DNA of 11,386 bases from DASWIV01 sp036397475 (lineage in GTDB: Bacteria > JAJVIF01 > JAPKYR01): assembly GCA_036397475.1 (NCBI GenBank), contig DASWIV010000213.1, positions 1-11,386 on the forward strand. The letters are read 5' to 3'. A program made the position numbers and the translations under genes. Shown here piece after piece: positions 1 to 5,514 of this stretch. Positions within the stretch are counted from its first letter, which is position 1, and every line of letters starts with the position of its first letter. Below the pieces are notes generated by a model that saw nothing but the letters and a program-made list of their open reading frames with translations, searched no databases and had not been told where the DNA came from.

Positions 1-2
1 AG

Positions 3-110
3 CGTTACACCGTGTTCGCATGGCCGACGGATCCATCGCTGCGCCTGAACACCTTCGTGATAATGGACGACGCGATTCCACTGTATGCGAATTTCGAACC
101 CGTGAGGTAA
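3..110 (+). CDS. C-terminal fragment of an upstream gene, probably a pilin-like protein (5' end outside window)
   Basis: An open frame runs in from the left edge and stops at TAA 108-110, giving about 35 residues that end in ANFEPVR. The fragment begins RYTVFAWPTDP and continues NTFVIMDDAIPLY. A Tyr-x-Val-Phe strand, a Pro turn and a final beta strand ending in an aromatic resemble the C-terminal strands of small pseudopilins. The two downstream pseudopilins have comparable segments (YAFGLFPVND and YFIVFHPYNF). The next gene starts 14 nt downstream, so the genes are probably in one operon. No N-terminal helix or cleavage site is visible, so the pilin assignment is inferred from context and a short strand pattern. 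It could be the tail of any other envelope protein. Confidence 0.5.
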   Translation, partial: RYTVFAWPTDPSLRLNTFVIMDDAIPLYANFEPVR

Positions 111-123
111 CCCTGAAACAAAC

Positions 124-717
124 GTGGTTTCTAATTCAAAAAAAGACTCGCATTACCGAAATCCATCAGGATATTCCCTGGTGGAGATGCTTATTGTCTG
201 CGCGATTATTCTGACTCTCGCGACGATCCCCATAGCTTTATTGAAGCGTGCCCGCGAAAAAGCGTATGAAGTCGAGGCGATAGCGTCGCTCAAAATGGTG
301 GCGACGGCGTACGAGGATTATTACGCGACAGAGGGCAGGCATTATCCGAATTTCCGTTCGGACAGCGCAATCAATATCGACAACGAATTTGTCAACGGCG
401 AACACGTCTGGGATACCCTTATCGCGTACAGCATGCTTCCGAGAAAATATTCGGGAAGGTATCATGCGGATGACAATCTTCTTGCGAGGGGATATTATTT
501 TTCGATATTCCCATCCGATTACGGAACACTCCCGGGCTCGCGGGTTGGAAACACTTACGCCTTCGGTTTATTCCCGGTTAATGACAGCGTTCACAAGAAG
601 GGAATAGTTGTGGCCCAGGGCCAGAGGTTCTTTTCGAATTTCCCATCCGCAGTGCCGCGAAAGACGGGCGATCTGGGCCTGTCAAACCTGAACATTTATA
701 CATTGCCCGATGACTGA
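124..717 (+). CDS. Type IV prepilin-like pseudopilin (minor pilin / GspG-H-like)
   Basis: This 197-aa prepilin-like protein is expected in the inner membrane and, after processing by a PilD-type peptidase, in a pilus or pseudopilus. Residues 1-16 form a basic leader ending in Gly16. The cleavage site is G|YSLVEMLIV, with Glu at +5 (residue 21) and a hydrophobic helix through about residue 40. The alpha-1 helix continues into KMVATAYEDYYATEGRHYP, the usual pilin step from helix to an alpha-beta loop. The C-terminal half is a small beta-rich domain with no recognisable catalytic feature and no Cys pair. GTG 124 is the only in-frame start, because stops lie just upstream (TGA 103-105); GAGGT at 104-108 is a distant SD. 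It is paralogous to the next gene. It could serve as a minor pilin or a T2SS-like pseudopilin. A major pilin role is less likely, given its place in a series of divergent paralogues. Confidence 0.88.
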   Translation: MVSNSKKDSHYRNPSGYSLVEMLIVCAIILTLATIPIALLKRAREKAYEVEAIASLKMVATAYEDYYATEGRHYPNFRSDSAINIDNEFVNGEHVWDTLIAYSMLPRKYSGRYHADDNLLARGYYFSIFPSDYGTLPGSRVGNTYAFGLFPVNDSVHKKGIVVAQGQRFFSNFPSAVPRKTGDLGLSNLNIYTLPDD

Positions 718-755
718 AACAGGTAACATTTGAACAGGGGTAACGGATACTAAAA

Positions 756-1343
756 TTGATTAAATATAATAAAGAATCGGAGTTTCGCCTGCGCACATCG
801 CGTGGTTATACCATGCTTGAGCTGATGGTGGTATCGTCGATAATTTCGATTCTTGCGGCAATGTCGTTTGCTCTGTTGAGCAGAACGCGTGTCCAGGCGA
901 TAGAGACCGCTGCTATGTCGGGGCTGAATACGATCGCCACGGCGTACGAGATGTATTATTTCTTCAACAAGGAATATCCCCAGTGGGGACAGAACCAGCG
1001 GTTTTCGTCGCCTGAAGATTTATGGGACCACCTGGTATCCGAAGATTTTCTGCCGCACTCCTATAAGAATGTGGATTTTGATGCCGATACAGGATATATA
1101 TACGGATTCACAGACGATTACGCGGTCGAGATCGTTCCTTTCGACGAACTCGACCCGACTACGTCGCAGAAAGGATCCTATTTCATTGTCTTCCACCCGT
1201 ACAATTTTCAGCGGGATGCGCTCGCTATCGGGCTCAATCCGCCGACCGGATGGGTGGCGGTCAGGACTCGACGGGGCCAGAACGCAGAGGATTACAGGTC
1301 GTTCCACCTGTATGTGTTCAAGCGTGGCGGAGCGGTGGACTGA
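756..1343 (+). CDS. Type IV prepilin-like pseudopilin, paralogue of the preceding gene
   Basis: This 195-aa prepilin-like protein has a 17-residue leader ending in Arg-Gly. Its cleavage site is G17|YTMLELMVV, with Glu at +5 (residue 22) and a hydrophobic segment to about residue 41. The following GLNTIATAYEMYYFFNKEYP closely parallels the previous pseudopilin (ATAYEDYY...HYP), so the two arose by duplication and then diverged in the C-terminal beta domain. A TTG start at 756 is chosen because a TAA at 741-743 closes the frame upstream and no ATG precedes the cleavage motif. AGGGGT at 736-741 is a loosely spaced SD. The gap from the previous stop is 38 nt. The protein probably joins the tip or priming complex of a T4P or pseudopilus. 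Its exact minor-pilin class cannot be assigned from sequence alone. Confidence 0.88.
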   Translation: MIKYNKESEFRLRTSRGYTMLELMVVSSIISILAAMSFALLSRTRVQAIETAAMSGLNTIATAYEMYYFFNKEYPQWGQNQRFSSPEDLWDHLVSEDFLPHSYKNVDFDADTGYIYGFTDDYAVEIVPFDELDPTTSQKGSYFIVFHPYNFQRDALAIGLNPPTGWVAVRTRRGQNAEDYRSFHLYVFKRGGAVD

Positions 1344-1346
1344 GTT

Positions 1347-1364
1347 TAATTCGGCATCGAATTA
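1347..1364. repeat. Perfect 7-bp inverted repeat right after the pseudopilin stop codon
   Basis: TAATTCG (1347-1353) and CGAATTA (1358-1364) are perfect reverse complements around a 4-nt loop (GCAT), beginning 3 nt after the TGA at 1341-1343. The following bases are purine-rich (CGGGAAGAGAG) with no U-run, so this is not a standard intrinsic terminator. It could be an mRNA 3'-end stabilising hairpin or a dyad operator. Confidence 0.45.
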
Positions 1365-1470
1365 CGGGAAGAGAGTCGAGGTTTCGGAATTGAGAAATCG
1401 CACAGGACTAATGCGTCGAAAACCCTATATTAACAGCTTTTCCGGGGGGATATCGGTGTCCGGGCTTAAC

Positions 1471-1497
1471 TTGACACGACAACTATTATTATATAGT
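1471..1497 (+). promoter_or_regulatory. Putative sigma70-type promoter upstream of pilM
   Basis: A perfect -35 hexamer TTGACA (1471-1476) lies before an AT-rich stretch holding TATAGT (1492-1497, 5/6 match to TATAAT, 15-nt spacer). TAGTAT (1494-1499, 4/6 match) is an alternative with the optimal 17-nt spacer. Transcription would start near 1504-1506. It lies in the largest intergenic gap of the window and could drive pilMNOP separately from the pseudopilins. The alternative is coincidence within AT-rich DNA. Confidence 0.45.
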
Positions 1498-1548
1498 ATA
1501 GTCGCCAAGCGACTGGGGCGTTTGCCCTTCAACGAGATACAGGCGTTC

Positions 1549-1581
1549 ATCCGCACCGGCGGGTAAACGTTTTATTTTTTT
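1549..1581 (+). terminator. Weak intrinsic terminator or attenuator-like hairpin before pilM
   Basis: A short GC stem, ATCCGC (1549-1554) with GCGGGT (1559-1564) including one G.U pair, encloses the loop ACCG. Five bases later comes the T-rich run TTTTATTTTTTT (1570-1581). The stem is short and its gap to the U-run is longer than ideal, so strength is doubtful. Its place between the putative promoter at 1471 and pilM would suit attenuation, or the 3' end of a short RNA. Confidence 0.3.
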
Positions 1582-1634
1582 AAAGCATTTAACAGTATTG
1601 GTTTAAATTTTAAGGAGACACGAGGAACTGCCGA

Positions 1635-2849
1635 GTGGCACTGCCTTTTATCAAAGTTGCTCCGAAACGGGCTCTCGGGTTGCACGTAGGGCCGGGCCAG
1701 ATAAGGATCGTTGAAATTGAACGAACCGGGTCCGGGCCAGTGATCGCCAATATGCTTTGGGAGGAAACTCCGCCTGAGGCCTATGTTGGCAGCCGCCTCG
1801 AGAATCCGTCCGCACTGGCGAACATCCTGTCCAGGATGATTCAGGGCAACAATATAAAAACCAAGCACGCGGTCGCGTCGGTTGACGGCAGCGAAGTAAT
1901 TGCCCGAACCATTGTGCTGCCGAACATGCCGATCAAGGAATTACGGAAAGCGATACTCTTCGAGACCGAAGCGTCGTTGCCTTCCGGTGCCGGAGACAAT
2001 GTGCTTGACTACGCTATCCTCAGGACATTCATGAGCGATGAGGATAAGTCGGAAAAAGTTGAAGTCCTCATTCTGTCTGCGCAGAAACAGCCGCTGGGCC
2101 TCCTTGTGGAAGCCATGCTGGAGTGCGGCCTGAAGCCGGACGCGCTTGACCTGACTCCAGTCGCGGCGCACAGGGCCGAATCAAGGTCAGGAAAGATCAA
2201 GGAAAAAGGCGGGGATTACATCCTCATAACGATAAACGATCGATGTACCGACCTTACCATTATTTACGATGGACAGGTACGGCTCATACGTTCCATCCCG
2301 ATTGGCTCAACAGGATTCCTTGACGCTCTGGGTGAGCGTTACCTGTTCGACGCCGGGCTGGGAGATACTTCTCCGGCAGCTCATATGGAAGCAGTACAGC
2401 GTGAAGAGGAAGATCTGGGGATTTCTCGTCACCAGGAAGAGAATCTCGAATTCGGAGCGTTCGGCGAAGATCCGTTCTCCGCTGAGATGACCGAGCGGGA
2501 TGAAATTCTTGCGCGGGAGGGTATGGAAGACCGGGATGAGCTGGCTCGCCTGAATCCGATCATTACGGAACTTGTCGACGAAACGCTTAACACGATCAGG
2601 TACGGGCAGTCTTTCGGCAAGGAAAGATCCGAGATCGGTTTTGGTGTTGTGAATGGATATTATCCATACGGTGAACATTTCATCGAATCGTTATCCGAAA
2701 AACTGGGAATACCGGTAATATCCGGCGACCCGTTATCCGGGCTCTCGGTAGCTGAATCAGGGATCAGGGAAGATTTCATTAAATACTTCGCTCCGGATTT
2801 CAGTTGTGCCATAGGGCTGGCTCTAAGGGGGATCCACCAGGTTGAATAA
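1635..2849 (+). CDS. pilM: PilM-like actin-fold cytoplasmic assembly protein with degenerate nucleotide motifs
   Basis: PilM is the cytoplasmic actin/FtsA-fold protein of the T4P alignment subcomplex, recruited by the N-terminal INLL peptide of PilN. This 404-aa protein shows the PilM pattern: LGLHVGPGQIRIVEI at 14-28, VIARTIVLPNMPIKELRKAI at 88-107, a DYILITIN...LTIIYDGQVRLIRSIPIGS block at 194-225, ELVDETLNTIRYG at 312-324, and CAIGLALRG at 391-399. It is longer than typical PilM (about 350 aa) because of an acidic insertion at about 242-302. The usual Asp of phosphate-1 is His17, the DxG of phosphate-2 is replaced (ITIND), and the Gly-Gly adenosine motif reads VVNGYYP, so ATP binding is questionable. 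The start is GTG 1635, with GAGGAA 7 nt upstream; TAA 1611-1613 closes the frame. It overlaps pilN by 8 nt. Confidence 0.87.
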   Translation: MALPFIKVAPKRALGLHVGPGQIRIVEIERTGSGPVIANMLWEETPPEAYVGSRLENPSALANILSRMIQGNNIKTKHAVASVDGSEVIARTIVLPNMPIKELRKAILFETEASLPSGAGDNVLDYAILRTFMSDEDKSEKVEVLILSAQKQPLGLLVEAMLECGLKPDALDLTPVAAHRAESRSGKIKEKGGDYILITINDRCTDLTIIYDGQVRLIRSIPIGSTGFLDALGERYLFDAGLGDTSPAAHMEAVQREEEDLGISRHQEENLEFGAFGEDPFSAEMTERDEILAREGMEDRDELARLNPIITELVDETLNTIRYGQSFGKERSEIGFGVVNGYYPYGEHFIESLSEKLGIPVISGDPLSGLSVAESGIREDFIKYFAPDFSCAIGLALRGIHQVE

Positions 2850-3450
2850 TGACAAACTAATAAACCTGCTCCCGGAAGAATACCTGCCGGAGCCTGAGTT
2901 TAAAGCGTTCCCAATACTTGCAGCAGTCCTTATACTCGCCACTGTCGGTTTTGTGTTTTTGACGTATACATCCGACGCCAACAGGGTCAAAAAATTAAAG
3001 AACGATAAGGCCAGTATAATTGCTCAGAATGAACAGCGGTATATAGATGCCCAGGCATTCCGGGAAATTCAGGCAAATTCCCGATTCATTTCGAGCTACG
3101 TAGCTGTAATACCTAACATGGTGCTACAGTCGCCTGATTACTGGGAAATTTACAATGAAGTCGAAGAGCACATGCCCGAAGACACGTGGATTACCCAGAT
3201 GAGGTTTCTCAATGTGCCGGGAAGATGGCCCGATGTGGTTCTTGACTGCATATCGCGAGGCTACAGTTTCAATAACGCGCTGGATACTCTTGATGCGCTG
3301 ACCGGCAATGTTGAGAAAAGGACGCGATTCAAGAATGTGGTTTTTGTAAACGGATATCAGAGGGACGCGATCGAAGGCGGCCCTGTTGTCAAGTTCCAGA
3401 TACGCATGTCGGTGAAGTACCCATCACCTGAAACGGAGTCGGATTCATAG
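2842..3450 (+). CDS. pilN: PilN-like bitopic inner-membrane alignment protein
   Basis: PilN pairs with PilO in the inner membrane and ties cytoplasmic PilM to the periplasmic part of the machine. The 202-aa product starts with NNDKLINLLPEEYLP, the conserved INLLP peptide that inserts into PilM. One membrane helix follows at about 23-42 (PILAAVLILATVGFVFLTY), then a predicted coiled-coil at 46-75 and a periplasmic ferredoxin-like domain that includes MPEDTWITQMRF at 111-122. Length matches the family. TTG 2842 is chosen because it immediately precedes the INLLP peptide and has AAGGGG at 2825-2830. The nearby ATG 2849 is out of frame and stops at once. The 8-nt overlap with pilM indicates translational coupling, and pilO follows after 13 nt. 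Assignment rests on motif, topology and gene order. Confidence 0.87.
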   Translation: MNNDKLINLLPEEYLPEPEFKAFPILAAVLILATVGFVFLTYTSDANRVKKLKNDKASIIAQNEQRYIDAQAFREIQANSRFISSYVAVIPNMVLQSPDYWEIYNEVEEHMPEDTWITQMRFLNVPGRWPDVVLDCISRGYSFNNALDTLDALTGNVEKRTRFKNVVFVNGYQRDAIEGGPVVKFQIRMSVKYPSPETESDS

Positions 3451-3463
3451 AGGCTGACCTGGA

Positions 3464-4396
3464 ATGAATGCATACGCGAAAATAGCAATTAAAATCGGAG
3501 TAGTGATTGTAGTCTGCATTATCCTGATGGTTGCTTATAACATGCTGATAGGCAAAGCGCTTGCCAATCAGTCCAGGCGTCTCAATAACGAGATTGGAGA
3601 GCAGCAGGAGATAGCGAGACAACTGGATAACCTGCTGGTATACAGTCCGTTAGTGCCGCGCATCAGGCATGTCCAGAGGCAGGACATGCAGATGATCAGA
3701 AACCTTGTCCCGCCTGCGAGTGAATTTTCACTGACGGCCTACCTGCGGATCATTCACGCGATGCTACAGCAGAATCACCTGGAAACCTCCGGGATATCCA
3801 TCCAGAAGCCTGTGTCCGCTGTAGGAAAGCTGGATTTCGATTCCGCGTTTGCATCTGAAATATCCGACATGCAGGGCGACCTCGACAAGATCATGGTTTC
3901 GCTCCAGTATTTCGATGACAACATGGGCGAAATGAACAACATGATCAAGTCCTATCAGTTTTACAACATGATCTCGACCGACAAACAGAATTACCAGGCA
4001 ATACTTGGCGGGATTGAACAGCATTCGTTCTCGATGAGAATCCTCGGGTCTTACCTCGACATCAAAAAATTTACATTTGAGATCTTTAACATGAGGCCGC
4101 ATACGGCGCTGGTTAATTTCCAGATGGCGCCCGGGGGCGCGGGATTCGGAAGTACGCGCCAGTACTCGGCTAGCTTTGCAATAATCACATATGGCGATGT
4201 CAATGTCCCGTCAGAACTGCTGCGTGTATCGAGCGAGTACGGTCTTGCGAGATCACCGAGCAGTACTTACATGGCGGAAAATCAGTCGGGTGACGCTTCG
4301 ATCGAAACATCGGAAGGCGATGAATCAGGCGAAGCGGCAGGAAATGAAGATACAGGCGAAACGGATGAAGGAGAAGGTGAAGAAGGATCGGAATGA
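3464..4396 (+). CDS. pilO: PilO-like inner-membrane alignment protein, enlarged, with acidic tail
   Basis: PilO forms a heterodimer with PilN and contacts PilP in the periplasm. The 310-aa product has a short cytoplasmic N-terminus, one membrane helix at about 8-28, a coiled-coil at about 33-57, and a PilO-type domain. That domain begins LVPPASEFSLTAYLRIIHAM (81-100) and ends with HSFSMRILGSYLDIKKFTFE (187-206), the usual 'GSY' strand-helix element. Typical PilO is about 200 aa. The extra length is a segment at about 120-183 between the two halves of the fold and a Glu/Gly/Asp-rich C-terminal tail from about 263 to the end. The start is ATG 3464, with AGAGG at 3449-3453. pilP follows 22 nt after the stop. 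Confidence comes from topology, the GSY motif and synteny. Confidence 0.87.
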   Translation: MNAYAKIAIKIGVVIVVCIILMVAYNMLIGKALANQSRRLNNEIGEQQEIARQLDNLLVYSPLVPRIRHVQRQDMQMIRNLVPPASEFSLTAYLRIIHAMLQQNHLETSGISIQKPVSAVGKLDFDSAFASEISDMQGDLDKIMVSLQYFDDNMGEMNNMIKSYQFYNMISTDKQNYQAILGGIEQHSFSMRILGSYLDIKKFTFEIFNMRPHTALVNFQMAPGGAGFGSTRQYSASFAIITYGDVNVPSELLRVSSEYGLARSPSSTYMAENQSGDASIETSEGDESGEAAGNEDTGETDEGEGEEGSE

Positions 4397-4418
4397 TCCG
4401 GTCCGGAGGATAAGGTGA

Positions 4419-5402
4419 GTGAATTTAATGAGTAATAAACCAGGCACAATTAAAGCTAATATTTTTAAAGCCATGCCGGCTATTGTGTTCGTGATCTTAT
4501 GCCTGGCGGGATATCTGGTGGTCTCATCCGGTATGGGTATAGGATCCGTCAACGCACAGGTTAATTACGGGCGCATCGGCGAATCCGTGACGGAACAGAT
4601 AGATGAGGCAGCCAGGGAGACCGAGCAGAATTACTCGGAAGCAACATCGGAACTTGAAAGTGGCACATCTGACACTGAAGAACAGCCGGTTGAAGAAACG
4701 GAGACTGAAATACCGGGACTGGAACCCGGCCTTCCCGAAGGAATGATGGAAGATCTCGACAATTATGAGATCGACGAGGCGGACCTCAATGTTTCATCCG
4801 ATGGAGTCGGCGGTAAAGAAATCACTGACATGACTGTGGAAGAGCTTGAAGCAGCTCTTCTTGACCTGCCAGCAGTCCCTCCGGGTGCGGTGCCGACATT
4901 GATCCCGATCCTGACTAGGTTCCAGGAAATGGTGCGGCCACCGTGGGATCTTCCAGATTCAACTGATGAAAATGCAATGGTTCCATGGAAAGCGGACGCC
5001 AGGCGGTATTCGCCATTCGATCCCGCAGGTGTGCGCAACACCCAGCGCGACCCCAGAAGCGCGAATCCTTCTCCTCCGTTCCCGAATCCTGAAGGTCTGA
5101 CTGACCTTCCCAGCAGACCTGAAATCAATGCAGCCATGATAGCGGCGAATCTCCGACTCCGTGGAGTTATGGGATCTGAAGAGTCATTCAGAGCTATTTT
5201 GGCTGGCGGCGGCCAGGAAAAAACCGTAATGGTCAATGACGTGATCGCCGAGTACGAAGGTGTTGTTTTTATAGTCGAGGAGATTTCACTGAACAGGGTG
5301 AAGATCTCCAATCAGGCTCGTCCATCGGATAATGCATTTGTCACCTTTGTTGAATCAAGTGCTTTGAATACAATCCAGGAATTTTCGATATCGTTCGAAT
5401 AG
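4419..5402 (+). CDS. pilP: PilP-like periplasmic connector (GspC homology-region fold), enlarged
   Basis: PilP links the PilNO inner-membrane pair to the N-terminal domains of the PilQ secretin. This 327-aa product has an N-terminal hydrophobic segment at about 20-38, ending in SVNA|Q near 46, so it is either a signal peptide or a membrane anchor. A long acidic, low-complexity stretch (about 55-130) and a Pro-rich stretch (about 173-235) follow. The C-terminal beta domain at about 243-298 (LRLRGVMGSEESFRAIL, then VNDVIAEYEGVVFIVEEISL) matches the PilP/GspC HR pattern. Standard PilP is about 170 aa and usually a lipoprotein. Here the only Cys (28) follows VIL, which is not a lipobox. GTG 4419 has GGAGG at 4405-4409. 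ATG 4428, with AAGGTG at 4412-4417, is an equally possible start three codons downstream. Confidence 0.8.
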   Translation: MNLMSNKPGTIKANIFKAMPAIVFVILCLAGYLVVSSGMGIGSVNAQVNYGRIGESVTEQIDEAARETEQNYSEATSELESGTSDTEEQPVEETETEIPGLEPGLPEGMMEDLDNYEIDEADLNVSSDGVGGKEITDMTVEELEAALLDLPAVPPGAVPTLIPILTRFQEMVRPPWDLPDSTDENAMVPWKADARRYSPFDPAGVRNTQRDPRSANPSPPFPNPEGLTDLPSRPEINAAMIAANLRLRGVMGSEESFRAILAGGGQEKTVMVNDVIAEYEGVVFIVEEISLNRVKISNQARPSDNAFVTFVESSALNTIQEFSISFE

Positions 5403-5514
5403 CGAATAGATGATAAACGTTTTTGAATTAACAAAAGGAAATTTAATAAATAACTATCCTTGACTGGTGGGGATGGAACCCTGTCGGGATGAATCAAGGA
5501 GCAAAGCCCTCCTC
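5403..5514 (+). other. pilP-pilQ intergenic leader
   Basis: This 112-nt AT-rich gap is the longest inside the pil genes. A poor promoter candidate, TTGAAT (5423-5428) with TAATAA (5444-5449), could be read here but matches consensus weakly. Its 3' end holds the pilQ SD AAGGAG (5496-5501), whose AGGAG is complementary to CTCCT at 5509-5513, just before the ATG. Confidence 0.35.

Larger units (their letters stand above)
1344..1634 (+). other. Intergenic regulatory region between the pseudopilins and pilM
   Basis: This 291-nt stretch holds no well-supported gene. It contains, in order, the 7-bp dyad (1347-1364), the putative promoter (1471-1497), tandem mini-hairpins GTCGC-CAA-GCGAC (1501-1513) and GGGC-GTTT-GCCC (1516-1527), the terminator-like element (1549-1581), an AT-rich segment, and the pilM ribosome-binding region with AAGGAG at 1612-1617 and GAGGAA at 1622-1627. 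No known riboswitch core, including the c-di-GMP (GEMM) type, was recognised. Confidence 0.55.

Noticed and set aside
20..214. Short plus-strand frame overlapping the first pseudopilin start
   Set aside because: It overlaps both the upstream gene tail and the pseudopilin leader, has no SD, and shows no protein-like features.
1501..1581. c-di-GMP (GEMM) riboswitch before pilM
   Set aside because: Such switches are common near pilus genes, but the conserved GEMM core segments are not present.
4482..4511. Possible lipobox in PilP around Cys28
   Set aside because: The residues before Cys are V-I-L, and a bulky Leu at -1 is not accepted by the lipoprotein signal peptidase consensus.
5091..5109. 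Perfect 7-bp inverted repeat GAAGGTC / GACCTTC inside pilP
   Set aside because: It is internal to the coding sequence, has no U-run and no regulatory context, and is probably chance.
4763..5311. Minus-strand open frame of 182 codons opposite pilP
   Set aside because: It is a shadow of the pilP coding sequence, low in complexity and without recognisable motifs.
5467..5514. Longer pilQ N-terminus from GTG 5467 or ATG 5473
   Set aside because: Neither has a usable SD, and the 14-16 added residues would push the signal peptide inward. ATG 5515 has AAGGAG and gives a normal signal sequence.
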